A stretch of DNA of 64,000 bases from Pseudomonadales bacterium (lineage in GTDB: Bacteria; Pseudomonadota; Gammaproteobacteria; Pseudomonadales; UBA7239). Below, in pieces: positions 18,842-27,858 of the stretch (positions are counted from its first letter, which is position 1; each line of letters starts with the position of its first letter). The DNA lies in NCBI GenBank assembly GCA_041395665.1, contig JAWLAB010000007.1:1-64000 (forward strand), written 5' to 3'. The notes under the pieces were generated by a model that saw only the letters and a program-made list of their open reading frames with translations, ran no database searches and was not told the origin of the DNA. Both the position numbers and the translations under genes were made by a program.

Positions 18842-20749
18842 TCAGACTTTGTGATAAATCGCACTGCCGGTTTCGCGGAATTCGCGCGATTTTTCAGCCA
18901 TTTCACTCTCGACATCCAGCATACGCACGGCGTCTGCGCCTTTCACATCAAAACCTTGTGAGGCCGCATAGTCGCGCACATCTTGTGTGATTTTCATCGA
19001 GCAAAATTTGGGGCCGCACATCGAACAAAAATGCGCGACTTTTGCAGATTCTTTCGGCAGCGTTTCATCGTGAAAACTGCGTGCTGTATCTGGATCTAAA
19101 CCGAGATTGAATTGATCTTCCCAGCGAAATTCAAAACGCGCTTTCGATAGTGCGTTATCACGCAATTGCGCGCCGGGGTGACCTTTCGCTAAATCAGCAG
19201 CGTGCGCGGCAATTTTGTAAGTGATGATGCCAGTTTTGACATCTTCTTTGTTGGGCAAACCCAAATGTTCTTTGGGCGTGACATAACACAGCATCGCGCA
19301 ACCAAACCAGCCGATCATTGCTGCGCCGATGCCGGAGGTGATGTGATCGTAGCCCGGCGCAATATCGGTGACGAGTGGGCCCAGTGTGTAAAACGGCGCT
19401 TCGTCACAATGTTTTAATTGCTTGTCCATGTTTTCTTTCACCATGTGCATCGGCACATGGCCAGGGCCTTCGATCATCACTTGCACATCGTGCTTCCACG
19501 CAATTTGCGTCAGCTCGCCCAGCGTTTCTAATTCGCCAAATTGTGCTGCGTCATTAGCGTCGGCTACTGAGCCTGGACGCAAGCCATCGCCGAGTGAAAA
19601 ACTCACATCGTAGGCTTTCATGATTTCGCAGATTTCTTCGAAATGCGTGTAAAGAAAATTTTCTTTGTGATGCGCGAGACACCACTTCGCCATGATCGAA
19701 CCGCCGCGCGACACAATGCCTGTCATGCGATTGGCGGTGAGTGGCACATAGCGCAACAACACACCGGCATGAATCGTAAAATAATCCACGCCCTGTTCGG
19801 CCTGTTCAATCAAAGTGTCGCGGAAAATTTCCCACGTTAAGTTTTCGGCTATGCCGTCCACTTTTTCCAATGCTTGATAAATCGGCACGGTGCCAACGGG
19901 TACGGGCGAGTTACGAATGATCCATTCGCGTGTTTCGTGAATATTTTTTCCAGTGGACAAATCCATCATGGTGTCCGCGCCCCAGCGGATTCCCCAAGTT
20001 AACTTTGCTACTTCTTCTTCGATGGAAGAGCCGAGCGCCGAGTTGCCGATATTGCCGTTAATTTTCACCAAAAAATTTCGACCGATAATCATCGGCTCTA
20101 ATTCCACATGGTTGATGTTGGCGGGAATGATGGCGCGACCGCGTGCAATTTCATCGCGCACAAATTCTGGCGTAATTTCTTTGGGAATCGCCGCGCCGAA
20201 AGATTCACCGGCGTGTTGATAATCCAATACGCCCGCTTCTGCGAGTTGCGCGCGTTTCATGTTTTCGCGAATCGCGATGTATTCCATTTCTGGCGTGATG
20301 ATGCCCTGCTTGGCGTAGTGCATCTGCGACACATTTTTCCCCGCTTTGGCGCGGCGCGGCACGCGCAAATGTCGAAAACGCAAATGCGCAAGATTGCTGT
20401 CACTCAAGCGCTCGTTGGTGTAAGTCGAGCTGGAGCCTTGCAGCAATTCGGTATCGTCGCGCTCCAAAATCCACGCGCTGCGCACATCAGGCAGACCTTG
20501 GCGCACATCAATTTGCACAGCGGGATCGGTGTAAGGACCGGAGGTGTCGTACACACGAATGGCGGCATTTTTTTCTACGCCGTTAGCGAGTTGTGTGTCG
20601 GTGAGGGTGATCTCGCGCATGGGCACACGAATATCGGCGCGGCTGCCCTCGATATAAATTTTTCGCGAGCCGGGCAGTGGCGCCACGGAGGCGGAATCGA
20701 CTTGCGCGGTATCCGATAACATTTTTTCGGCGGCGATGGGTGGTGTCAT
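18842..20749 (-). CDS. thiC: Phosphomethylpyrimidine synthase ThiC
   Basis: Radical-SAM enzyme that rearranges aminoimidazole ribotide into the thiamine pyrimidine HMP-P. 635 residues, the full bacterial length. NINHVELEPMIIGR, GNIGNSALGSSIEEEV, YFTIHAGVLLRYVPLT, SRGGSIMAKWCLAHHKENFLYTHF (shown only to locate it) and the C-terminal iron-sulfur motif CSMCGPKFC are all present. Its start overlaps the thiD stop by 4 bp, and both lie behind the TPP riboswitch, so thiamine pyrophosphate should repress them together. Confidence 0.97.
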   Translation of the reverse strand: MTPPIAAEKMLSDTAQVDSASVAPLPGSRKIYIEGSRADIRVPMREITLTDTQLANGVEKNAAIRVYDTSGPYTDPAVQIDVRQGLPDVRSAWILERDDTELLQGSSSTYTNERLSDSNLAHLRFRHLRVPRRAKAGKNVSQMHYAKQGIITPEMEYIAIRENMKRAQLAEAGVLDYQHAGESFGAAIPKEITPEFVRDEIARGRAIIPANINHVELEPMIIGRNFLVKINGNIGNSALGSSIEEEVAKLTWGIRWGADTMMDLSTGKNIHETREWIIRNSPVPVGTVPIYQALEKVDGIAENLTWEIFRDTLIEQAEQGVDYFTIHAGVLLRYVPLTANRMTGIVSRGGSIMAKWCLAHHKENFLYTHFEEICEIMKAYDVSFSLGDGLRPGSVADANDAAQFGELETLGELTQIAWKHDVQVMIEGPGHVPMHMVKENMDKQLKHCDEAPFYTLGPLVTDIAPGYDHITSGIGAAMIGWFGCAMLCYVTPKEHLGLPNKEDVKTGIITYKIAAHAADLAKGHPGAQLRDNALSKARFEFRWEDQFNLGLDPDTARSFHDETLPKESAKVAHFCSMCGPKFCSMKITQDVRDYAASQGFDVKGADAVRMLDVESEMAEKSREFRETGSAIYHKV

Positions 20750-21603
20750 GGTGCAGTCTCCGAAGGATCGTTAGTGCCAAAAGCAAAGAAATGGTGCAGC
20801 GGCCCGTTGTCAGGCCAGTGTTGGGTAGCGCCCGCTTGCAGTGCTTGCTGCACAAACTGGCGCGCGTAGTTCACGGCTTCTGGCAGCGAAAAGCCGTGGG
20901 CGATAAAGCCAGCCAGCGCGGCGCTCAAGGTGCAGCCGGTACCGTGCTGATTGGGTGTTTCCACATAGAGTGCAGTGAGGTGCTCGATATATTCGGTGGT
21001 GATCAGGGTATCGGTGCAAAATTGAGGATCACCGACGGCGTGCAGCACACTGTCGCCGCCTGTCAGCAATATTGGCACGCGGTGCTTCAATACCCACGAA
21101 TGCAGGGTTTTATCGTCATCGCTGCCGAATAACAGCCGCGCTTCATGGCGATTGGGTGTCACGATGCAGGCGCGCGGCAGTAAGACATCACGCAGGATGT
21201 CGATACCCTCTTCATCCAGTAACGCCGCGCCGCTGCTGGCGCAAATGACGGTGTCGGCAATCACAGGGATATGAGGATAAGCAGTCAGGCAGTCGGCGAC
21301 CACCTGAGCCAGCGCGCCCGTGCCGAGCATCCCCAGCTTGATAGCAGCAGGTTGAAACGATAACGCGCATTCAATTTGCAGCAGCAATTGTTCTGGCATC
21401 ACAGGCCACACAGCCTGCACACCTTGATCACTCTGCGCGGTGAGTGCAGTAATCGCCGTGAGGGCGTAAGCACCGCAAGCGCCGAGGGTTTTGATGTCAG
21501 CCTGAATACCCGCACCGCCACCGGTGTCAGAGCCGGCGATGCTCAGCACGCGTGGCAGTGTGTTGTGGTGGGCGTGTTCGTGATGGGCGATGAAACGGGA
21601 CAT
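20746..21603 (-). CDS. thiD: HMP/HMP-P kinase ThiD
   Basis: Phosphorylates hydroxymethylpyrimidine and its phosphate in thiamine synthesis. The frame is open upstream to 21678, but that part is the translated TPP riboswitch. ATG 21603 (MSRFIAHH) is the first sensible start just after it. The protein of about 285 residues has VLSIAGSDTGGGAGIQADIK, the ribokinase-fold pyrimidine-binding front, KLGMLGT, and the catalytic-anion motif HGTGCTLSAALA near the end. The order thiD-thiC places two pyrimidine-branch enzymes in one riboswitch-controlled unit. Confidence 0.95.
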   Translation of the reverse strand: MSRFIAHHEHAHHNTLPRVLSIAGSDTGGGAGIQADIKTLGACGAYALTAITALTAQSDQGVQAVWPVMPEQLLLQIECALSFQPAAIKLGMLGTGALAQVVADCLTAYPHIPVIADTVICASSGAALLDEEGIDILRDVLLPRACIVTPNRHEARLLFGSDDDKTLHSWVLKHRVPILLTGGDSVLHAVGDPQFCTDTLITTEYIEHLTALYVETPNQHGTGCTLSAALAGFIAHGFSLPEAVNYARQFVQQALQAGATQHWPDNGPLHHFFAFGTNDPSETAP

Positions 21604-21607
21604 GATC

Positions 21608-21680
21608 TGCTTTCCTACGCCGGCATTATCCGGATCAGGTGGACGGGTATCTCTCAGCCGTAGTGGCACCCCGAGCAATG
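21608..21680 (-). promoter_or_regulatory. TPP riboswitch (THI element)
   Basis: Read on the minus strand, the segment has the conserved parts of the thiamine pyrophosphate aptamer in order: a GGGGTGCC 5' stem, CTGAGA, ACCCGT, then ACCTGATCCGGATAAT and GCCGGCGTAGG. It ends about 5 bp before the thiD ATG. With so little room, control is most likely by masking the thiD ribosome site (AGGAAAGCAG lies in the 3' edge) and not by a separate terminator hairpin; that is inference. Confidence 0.96.
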
Positions 21681-21817
21681 GATGGGCAGTGTAGCACCGC
21701 GCGGCGTGTCTATCGGCTTCTTTGTCTCACGGTTATTCCTTAACACCCGCCAGCCCCAAGTAGTACGGCCATTTGTTAGACTTCACGACCTTCCTGCAGC
21801 GAATATTTGGATTTCTT

Positions 21818-23275
21818 ATGTGGCATAACCCGCGCGCAACCACTTTGCGAAAAAAACTGTTACCAACCAGTCTCCTCGCTGGTTTGTGTTTGTCTGTGAG
21901 CGGCGGGCTGCACGCTGAATCACTGGAAGAAGTTTTTCAGCTGGCCAAACAAAATGATGCACTGCTGAAATCACAAGCGGCGCAAGCAGCAGCAGGGCGT
22001 GAGACGGGCAATATTTACAAAGCGCAGTTGTTGCCGCAGGCGGCTTTGAACGCCAGTAAATCGCGCTCAAAAAATGACATGCAAGGCTATCGCTGTTCCG
22101 GTACGGGCATGGGTGGTGTAGGCAGCGGTATTGGTGGCACTGGCACGCAGGGTGGTTGTGACAATATTCGCACCAACACAACCAGTAGCAACTTCACGGT
22201 GACGCAAACGCTGTTCAATATGGAGCAGTGGTACGACTACAAAAAAGGTAAAAAAATTGGCGAACAAGCTGACGCACAATACCGCGCCGATGAAATGGCA
22301 TTCATGGTGCGTGTTGTCGATACCTATATTGGTGTGTTGCACGCGATTGATACTTATCAAACAGCTTTGGCGCAAGAAAAAGCGATTGCGCGTCAATTGG
22401 ATCAAGCCAAACAGCGTTTTGATGTCGGTTTGATTGCAATCACCGATGTGCATGAGTCGCAAGCCACTTTTGATAGTGCGCATGTTGAAACGCTGAGCGC
22501 ACAAGGCAATATCGGTATTGCTTTTGAAGCGGTTGAACAATTAACCGGACAGCGTTTAGAAAAAATTTCGCCATTGGCGGATAACTTGCCTATCAAAATG
22601 TTAGAGCCAGAAGCGCAAGCCGAATGGGAAAAATTGGCGCTGGCGAATAACCCAAATTTAAGCGTTGCTAATTTGGCCGTTGATGCATCACGCGCTAACA
22701 CCAAAGCGCGTCGCTCTGCGCATTTGCCTACGCTGTACGGTTCTTTTCAACACAGTAACAGCGATGGCGATGTTAATTATGGTAATGGTTTTGGCACGCT
22801 GAATGACGACATGAATGGCAACACGGTTGCAATCAATTTGCGTATTCCTTTGTATAGCGGTGGCGGTGTGAGCGCTGCGCGTCGTCAGGCGTACCAACAA
22901 CAAATTGCCGCTGAAGAACAGTTGACCGATAGCCAGCGTTCGATCGTGCAAGGTGCCCGCTCTTATCACTTGGCGGTGAAAACGGATATTCAACGCGTCT
23001 CGGCGCAGAAACAGGCGATTGTTTCTGCACAGAGCGCATTGGATGCCACACAAGCGGGCTACGAAGTTGGTACGCGCAATATTGTTGATTTATTGAATGC
23101 CGAACAAAACTTGTATCGCGTAAAAATGTTGTATTCCACCGCGCGTTACCAGTTCATTTTAGATACGCTGCGCCTTCTACAAACAGCGGGTACGCTGACA
23201 GAAGACAATGTGTTGCAGCTTAATCAATGGATGATGTCTGAGAACAGCTACGACCGCAGCCAATTTCAGCAATAA
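21818..23275 (+). CDS. tolC: TolC-family outer membrane efflux protein
   Basis: Trimeric outer-membrane channel of type I secretion and drug efflux. ATG 21818 gives a signal peptide of about 33 residues (LLPTSLLAGLCLSVSGGLHA). A frame from TTG 21773 is possible but adds nothing recognisable. About 485 residues with the two repeated coiled-coil halves of the family; typical pieces are TQTLFN, QRFDVGLIAITDVHE, IPLYSGGG and YEVGTRNIVDLLNAEQNLY. Odd: residues about 89-116 are a glycine-rich insert bracketed by Cys93 and Cys114. It is divergent from thiD and its stop directly abuts the ruvX stop on the other strand. Confidence 0.93.
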   Translation: MWHNPRATTLRKKLLPTSLLAGLCLSVSGGLHAESLEEVFQLAKQNDALLKSQAAQAAAGRETGNIYKAQLLPQAALNASKSRSKNDMQGYRCSGTGMGGVGSGIGGTGTQGGCDNIRTNTTSSNFTVTQTLFNMEQWYDYKKGKKIGEQADAQYRADEMAFMVRVVDTYIGVLHAIDTYQTALAQEKAIARQLDQAKQRFDVGLIAITDVHESQATFDSAHVETLSAQGNIGIAFEAVEQLTGQRLEKISPLADNLPIKMLEPEAQAEWEKLALANNPNLSVANLAVDASRANTKARRSAHLPTLYGSFQHSNSDGDVNYGNGFGTLNDDMNGNTVAINLRIPLYSGGGVSAARRQAYQQQIAAEEQLTDSQRSIVQGARSYHLAVKTDIQRVSAQKQAIVSAQSALDATQAGYEVGTRNIVDLLNAEQNLYRVKMLYSTARYQFILDTLRLLQTAGTLTEDNVLQLNQWMMSENSYDRSQFQQ

Positions 23276-23710
23276 CTATGGCTGGGATGGTTCAGCGAGG
23301 CGGCGGTAGTAATCTTGCAGGATGATGCAAGCCGCCTCGGCATCCACCGTATCATTACCAAAATCAATACTGCGATCATTTTCTTTGCGCGATTGTTTGG
23401 CGGCGAAACTGGTCAGCCTCTCGTCAACCAATTCCACTGACATTTTGTATCTCTCTTGTAGCTGACGCGAAAATTTTCTGGCGCGTGCTGTCATTGCGCT
23501 GTCCGTGCCATCCATGTTGAGTGGTAAACCCACAATCAAAACATTTGGCTGCCATTCTGCAATCAATTTGGCAATGTGCTGCCAATCCGGCACGCCGTCG
23601 CGTGCACGCACGATATCGGCGGGATTGCTACTGCTAATCAATGATTGCCCAACGGCGACACCGATATGGCGCAAGCCGTAATCAAAGGCAAGGATGGTTA
23701 GCGCGCTCAT
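23276..23710 (-). CDS. ruvX: Putative Holliday junction resolvase RuvX/YqgF
   Basis: RNase-H-fold protein linked to pre-16S rRNA maturation and earlier to Holliday junctions. ATG 23710 (MSALTILAFDYGL) gives about 144 residues, the family's length; the frame extends upstream to 23791 inside the neighbouring gene. The AFDYGLRHIGVAVG front, VGLPLNMDG and the VELVDERLTS and DAEAACIIL acidic sites are present. It overlaps the upstream membrane-protein gene by 4 bp. tonB and gshB lie upstream as in Pseudomonas. Confidence 0.94.
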   Translation of the reverse strand: MSALTILAFDYGLRHIGVAVGQSLISSSNPADIVRARDGVPDWQHIAKLIAEWQPNVLIVGLPLNMDGTDSAMTARARKFSRQLQERYKMSVELVDERLTSFAAKQSRKENDRSIDFGNDTVDAEAACIILQDYYRRLAEPSQP

Positions 23711-25170
23711 TTGTCGAACGGGCTTTGTGCAAGAGTGTGTTGTAAAAAAGCAGATCGCATACAGCGCCATGCCATAAATGGTAGCAGCCAAACCAGTGCT
23801 TCGACATCAACACGGTAGCGAGTATTTTCGGTGTATTCACCCAGTGAAGAAATAGCGGCCACATATAAATAACCTAAAAAAGCATAGAGAAAAGCCACTT
23901 GCTGATTATTGGTTTTCTTTCTTAAAACGCAGTAGATAATAAATAGAAAAACAGGAATACCAATCAGATGGATGCCGAGAATATTGAGCCACTTGTATTT
24001 CTCAAAGGCGGCATTAACGCCGAGCATTATGCGGTCGGTATCCAATCCTTTGATATAGCCAATTCTCCAGTAAATATCTCCCCAAAATAGTAGGTATGAC
24101 TGCCGAAAGATATTAAATGCGGCTATGGGGTTGTGTAGTAAATAATCAGCATAGAGGGGTTTTACTTTTTGAGATAGTGCAGACTGGTAATAGGTTTCAC
24201 CGTACAAAGGCTCTGTGCTTTGCAACTTTTCTCTTAACGCATCATCCAAGTGCTGAACATCAGGTAATTGTTGTTTTAAGCAGTTTTCGTCATAGGTCAA
24301 TAAACACGGAATGCCATACAGGATAAATGTATCGTTGGGATGTTTTTGTTTGCTGTATTCTAAAAAATCATCGATATGGCCTGTATTGAGTATAGCGCTA
24401 AAAATATTTTGCCCTACATCGGATGAAGTTTCTAAATGAAACTGCCCATAAACAGCGTAATTTTTTACTGACCATAGCAATTGAAAAATAATTGCGAGAC
24501 AGCCGGCCACAATCCGCAGTTTGTTTCCTGGTAGTAAGAAAGAAATAACAATCGGCAGGATAAATATCCACGACAAAGTGGAACGCGACATCGATAGCAG
24601 GATGCCAGCTACACCAAAAAGCCAGACGCTGGGCATTTTAGGATGAGAAAAACAGCGGAGGCACAGCCATAGCGACAAGATGAAAATAAAACTGGGCAGC
24701 GCTTCATAGAGCGCGGTGGGGAATGCGTACACTTCCACGCTGAGGTTGGCTGGGTACACGCACCACGCTGCTGCGAGTGTAGTAGAAAATGCTGACGAGA
24801 ATCGGTAGCGAATTAGAATGGCGCGCATCATCCATGCAGTGAGGAGCGTCAGTACGGATAAGAAAAAAGAATCAACAGGAATAACAAAAGGCCAACCAAA
24901 ACCTTTCATCAATAAACCAAGAATAAATTGCGGCAGCGGCGGCTCGCCACGCAGATATACCATGGCATCAAAAAATCGATGCTGAATGATATCGGTGGGA
25001 AGGTACCACATGTAAAACGAAGAGTAGTCGGCGTTGTCTTCTAGAAAATAAGGCCAATTGTTGTAATACACATAACTACGCACGATTACCCATGCGGAAA
25101 AAATAATTAAGAATGGAAAATATTTTTCCAGTAATCGTTGTTCTTGAGTGTTGGCAGAAAGAAGTTTCAT
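23707..25170 (-). CDS. Polytopic membrane protein, possible glycosyltransferase
   Basis: A 487-residue protein with about ten hydrophobic helices; a soluble loop of roughly 110 residues lies between about residues 245 and 355. The motif FLEDNADYSSFYMWYLP near residue 43, at the end of the first periplasmic loop, has the acidic cluster often seen in GT-C (family 39-like) transferases, but assignment is uncertain. It lies in the minus-strand run gshB-tonB-this-ruvX, 21 bp after tonB and overlapping ruvX by 4 bp. In Pseudomonas the corresponding slot usually holds algH (yqgE), which I do not see here. Confidence 0.7.
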   Translation of the reverse strand: MKLLSANTQEQRLLEKYFPFLIIFSAWVIVRSYVYYNNWPYFLEDNADYSSFYMWYLPTDIIQHRFFDAMVYLRGEPPLPQFILGLLMKGFGWPFVIPVDSFFLSVLTLLTAWMMRAILIRYRFSSAFSTTLAAAWCVYPANLSVEVYAFPTALYEALPSFIFILSLWLCLRCFSHPKMPSVWLFGVAGILLSMSRSTLSWIFILPIVISFLLPGNKLRIVAGCLAIIFQLLWSVKNYAVYGQFHLETSSDVGQNIFSAILNTGHIDDFLEYSKQKHPNDTFILYGIPCLLTYDENCLKQQLPDVQHLDDALREKLQSTEPLYGETYYQSALSQKVKPLYADYLLHNPIAAFNIFRQSYLLFWGDIYWRIGYIKGLDTDRIMLGVNAAFEKYKWLNILGIHLIGIPVFLFIIYCVLRKKTNNQQVAFLYAFLGYLYVAAISSLGEYTENTRYRVDVEALVWLLPFMAWRCMRSAFLQHTLAQSPFDK

Positions 25171-25191
25171 ACAATGGGCAATCTCTGTTGG

Positions 25192-26127
25192 TTACTCGCT
25201 CGTCAACTTATCGCCTTTCTCAAACTTCCAAGTGCGAATAATTTCCAATCGATCGACATCTTTTTTTAGTTCGGGTGGAAATGGTGCAAAAGGTGCGGCC
25301 ATGCGCACAATGCGAATAGCGGCATCATCCAAAATGCGTTTGTTGGAAGATTGTAGAATTTCGATATTGTGGATGGATCCGTCTGGTAACAGTGAAACTA
25401 CTAAACGCAGTTGCCCATAAATTTTTTTGCGGCGCGCTTCTTGCGGGTAATTCAAGTTGCCGATCAGTTCAATTTTTTCTTGCCACAAATTTAAGTATTC
25501 AGCATCAACGCTGGCGCGCGTGGCAACGGAAGTGAGTGTTTTGACGCGCGGGCGCTTGGCGTAGGCCTGTCGTTGTTGTGCTAGTTTAGCTTGCAAGCTA
25601 GCAATTTCACTATTGGAGATGGTGTCTTCGTCATCTTCCCCCGGCTTGTTGGTCGCTATCTCATCTTTTTTTCTTTTTTTGTCTTGGGTGATTTTGTTGC
25701 TCGTTTCGCGGCGAGTAGTGATGACTTGCTCATTTTTTTGTGGTTGCGTGATGGCTTTTTGTTTGGGTTTGTCAGGTGTGACTTCGCGAATAGCTGTGTC
25801 GGCAAAATCTGCCCGCCGGTCTGTGGTTAATTCTGCTTTGCGGTCGAGTGTGCCGCTGGCTTCTTGATTATATTGCGCAAGGTAATCCGCTTTATCGGGT
25901 GTTTTTTTGTCGATGTGCTGCGCTAGCGTCACTTCAATGGTCGGGCGCGCATGAAAGCGACCGTAGGCAGAAAAACTAATGCCGAGCACGATAACAATAT
26001 GTACCATGAGTGCAACAAAGGCAGTGAAAACTAATTTATCGCGCGTGCTGATGGTTGTGCTGTGGCTTGTATTGATTTCAAGACTGCTTGCATCAAGTTG
26101 GCGTTGCTTGCGGCGATTTTTTGTCAT
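25192..26127 (-). CDS. tonB: TonB-like energy transducer
   Basis: 311 residues. One membrane anchor at about residues 32-52 (LVFTAFVALMVHIVIVLGIS), a long charged linker rich in Lys, Asp, Glu and Thr, and a C-terminal TonB domain (about 210-305) with YLNLWQEKIELIGNLNYP, EARRKKIYGQLRL and LLPDGSIHNIEI. TonB links the proton motive force to outer-membrane receptors; the linker here is not proline-rich as in classical TonB. It overlaps the gshB stop by 4 bp. In P. aeruginosa the tonB3 copy occupies this place beside gshB and the pil-chp genes and affects twitching motility, so a similar link is plausible. Confidence 0.9.
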   Translation of the reverse strand: MTKNRRKQRQLDASSLEINTSHSTTISTRDKLVFTAFVALMVHIVIVLGISFSAYGRFHARPTIEVTLAQHIDKKTPDKADYLAQYNQEASGTLDRKAELTTDRRADFADTAIREVTPDKPKQKAITQPQKNEQVITTRRETSNKITQDKKRKKDEIATNKPGEDDEDTISNSEIASLQAKLAQQRQAYAKRPRVKTLTSVATRASVDAEYLNLWQEKIELIGNLNYPQEARRKKIYGQLRLVVSLLPDGSIHNIEILQSSNKRILDDAAIRIVRMAAPFAPFPPELKKDVDRLEIIRTWKFEKGDKLTSE

Positions 26128-27095
26128 GTATTCGCCTGAGAAAGTTTTTGTTGCAAGCTAAGAATGTAGCGTGCGGCAATGTCTTCGCCTGTTTCTGCTG
26201 CAATTTCTCGTAAGCAAGTGGGGCTGGTGACATTGATTTCAGTTAAATAGTTACCAATAACATCTAAGCCAACAAAATGTAACTGGTGGCGTTTTAATTC
26301 TGGAGCCACTTGTGCGGCAATAAATTTGTCGCGCTCAGAGAGTGGCCGCACTTCGCCGCGACCGCCAGCGGCTAAGTTGCCGCGATGTTCACCGCTGGAA
26401 GGAATACGCGCCAAACAATGTGAAACCGGTTCGCCGTCGATCATCAAAATGCGTTTATCGCCATGGATGATTTCTGGCAAAAAACTTTGTGCCATGATAG
26501 GTTGCTTGCCGTTATTGGTCAGCGTTTCGATAATTACACCTAAATTTTGATCGTGATTTTTAACGCGGAATACCGAGCGACCGCCCATACCGTCTAACGG
26601 TTTCAATACGATATCGCCATGTGTTTGTTGGAATTCACGCAATGCATCAGTGCGACTGCTTACCAAGAGTGGCGGCGTGCATTGTGAAAATTGCGTGGCG
26701 AATAATTTTTCATTGCAGTTGCGCAAACTGCTTGGGTGATTGCTGACTAAAACACCTTCATCAGCGGCGCGCTCCAAAAGATAGGTGGCGTAGATGTAAT
26801 CCATATCAAATGGAGGATCTTTGCGCATCAAAATAATATCCATTTCTGCCAATGGCCTGATGCTGCCCGTTTGCAAAGTGAACCAATGTTTTTCGTCGTG
26901 ATGTACTTCCAGTGGACGCAACATGCCGTGCGCACGCTGATCTTTTAACAACAAATCTCCTAGCTCCATATAGAACAGGGAAAAGCCCGCCGCTTGCGCA
27001 GCCCAGAGCATGGCGAGGGTGGTGTCTTTTTTATACTGGATGCCGTGAATAGGATCCATGATGACAGCCAGTGTTTGTCGTGGTGTTTTTGGCAT
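26124..27095 (-). CDS. gshB: Glutathione synthetase GshB
   Basis: ATP-grasp enzyme adding glycine to gamma-glutamylcysteine. The frame opens at 27221, but ATG 27095 gives MPKTPRQTLAVIMDPIHGIQYKKD, the normal N-terminus, and about 323 residues, the family length. MRKDPPFDMDYIYATYLLE, KPLDGMGGRSVFRV, RGNLAAGGRGEVRPL and the C-terminal EINVTSPTCLREI are all present. It is divergent from pilG. Confidence 0.95.
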   Translation of the reverse strand: MPKTPRQTLAVIMDPIHGIQYKKDTTLAMLWAAQAAGFSLFYMELGDLLLKDQRAHGMLRPLEVHHDEKHWFTLQTGSIRPLAEMDIILMRKDPPFDMDYIYATYLLERAADEGVLVSNHPSSLRNCNEKLFATQFSQCTPPLLVSSRTDALREFQQTHGDIVLKPLDGMGGRSVFRVKNHDQNLGVIIETLTNNGKQPIMAQSFLPEIIHGDKRILMIDGEPVSHCLARIPSSGEHRGNLAAGGRGEVRPLSERDKFIAAQVAPELKRHQLHFVGLDVIGNYLTEINVTSPTCLREIAAETGEDIAARYILSLQQKLSQANT

Positions 27096-27397
27096 GGTTG
27101 CGCTGTGTTTGTCTGTGTTTGAGAAGGGAAAAGGTGGCAACACTTTAGCAAACCTACAGAGTGGACTGAACCTGCGTTTGCCTGTGTTTGTGATGCAATG
27201 CGATAAAAGTAGGCGGGTCATATGACGCGAGTTTGTGGATTGGCGTGGGAAACTGTGTTAGAAATGCTCGCAACGGTTTGCTAAGAACCGTGCTTGGGGT
27301 GTCAACGGGCGCTTCACAGTACAAGAATCCAATAAAAGTAGTTGGCGCAGGGCAGGAGCCTGCTGTTGTCGCCAAACAATAATGCAAGGGCTAGAGC
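27096..27397. other. Intergenic region between divergent gshB and pilG
   Basis: 302 bp without a credible gene. It must hold the promoters of the gshB run (minus) and of the pil-chp operon (plus). A weak sigma-70-like pair on the plus strand is TTGCCT at 27178-27183 with GATAAA about 18 bases later. No hairpin terminator or known operator was seen. Confidence 0.4.
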
Positions 27398-27799
27398 ATG
27401 GCAGAGAAGTTTGAAGACCTCATCATCATGATCATTGATGACAGTAAGACGATTCGGCGCACCGCTGAAACGCTGCTGGAGAAAGCAGGCTGTAAAGTGG
27501 TAACGGCTACGGATGGTTTTGATGCGTTGGCGAAGATCGCCGATACCCGCCCTGATTTGATTTTTGTCGACATCATGATGCCTCGCCTCGACGGGTATCA
27601 AACCTGTGCGCTGATCAAAAATAACAGTGAATTCAAATCTACGCCGGTGATTATGCTGTCATCCAAAGACGGCCTATTCGACAAAGCCAAAGGTCGCATT
27701 GTTGGATCCGATCAATACCTCACCAAGCCGTTCAGCAAAAACGAACTGCTGGCTGCCATCGAGCAGCACACGCATCTCAGTGCGCCGGTTGCCGAGTAA
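27398..27799 (+). CDS. pilG: Type IV pilus response regulator PilG
   Basis: Single-domain CheY-like receiver of 133 residues that acts downstream of ChpA in controlling pilus extension. The acidic pair is IIDDS (Asp14-Asp15), the phosphorylation site is Asp58 in LIFVDIMMPRLDG, and KPFS holds the conserved Lys. First gene of the operon pilG-pilH-pilI-pilJ-pilK-chpA-chpB-chpC, located beside gshB exactly as in P. aeruginosa. Confidence 0.96.
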   Translation: MAEKFEDLIIMIIDDSKTIRRTAETLLEKAGCKVVTATDGFDALAKIADTRPDLIFVDIMMPRLDGYQTCALIKNNSEFKSTPVIMLSSKDGLFDKAKGRIVGSDQYLTKPFSKNELLAAIEQHTHLSAPVAE

Positions 27800-27858
27800 T
27801 CGGCATCATCGCCAAGGGTTTTGAGTGGTATTGCGTTAGAAATTAAGTGAGGAAGTGC

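Noticed and set aside
21604..21678. Longer ThiD with 25 extra N-terminal residues
   Set aside because: The extra codons are exactly the TPP riboswitch aptamer; the ATG at 21603 fits the family and the regulatory logic.
25561..25590. Partial likeness between spacers 8/14 and the tonB gene (possible self-targeting)
   Set aside because: Only about 11 bases (GTTGTTGTGCT) match in a row, with mismatches elsewhere, including the seed; such Gln-codon sequence is common.
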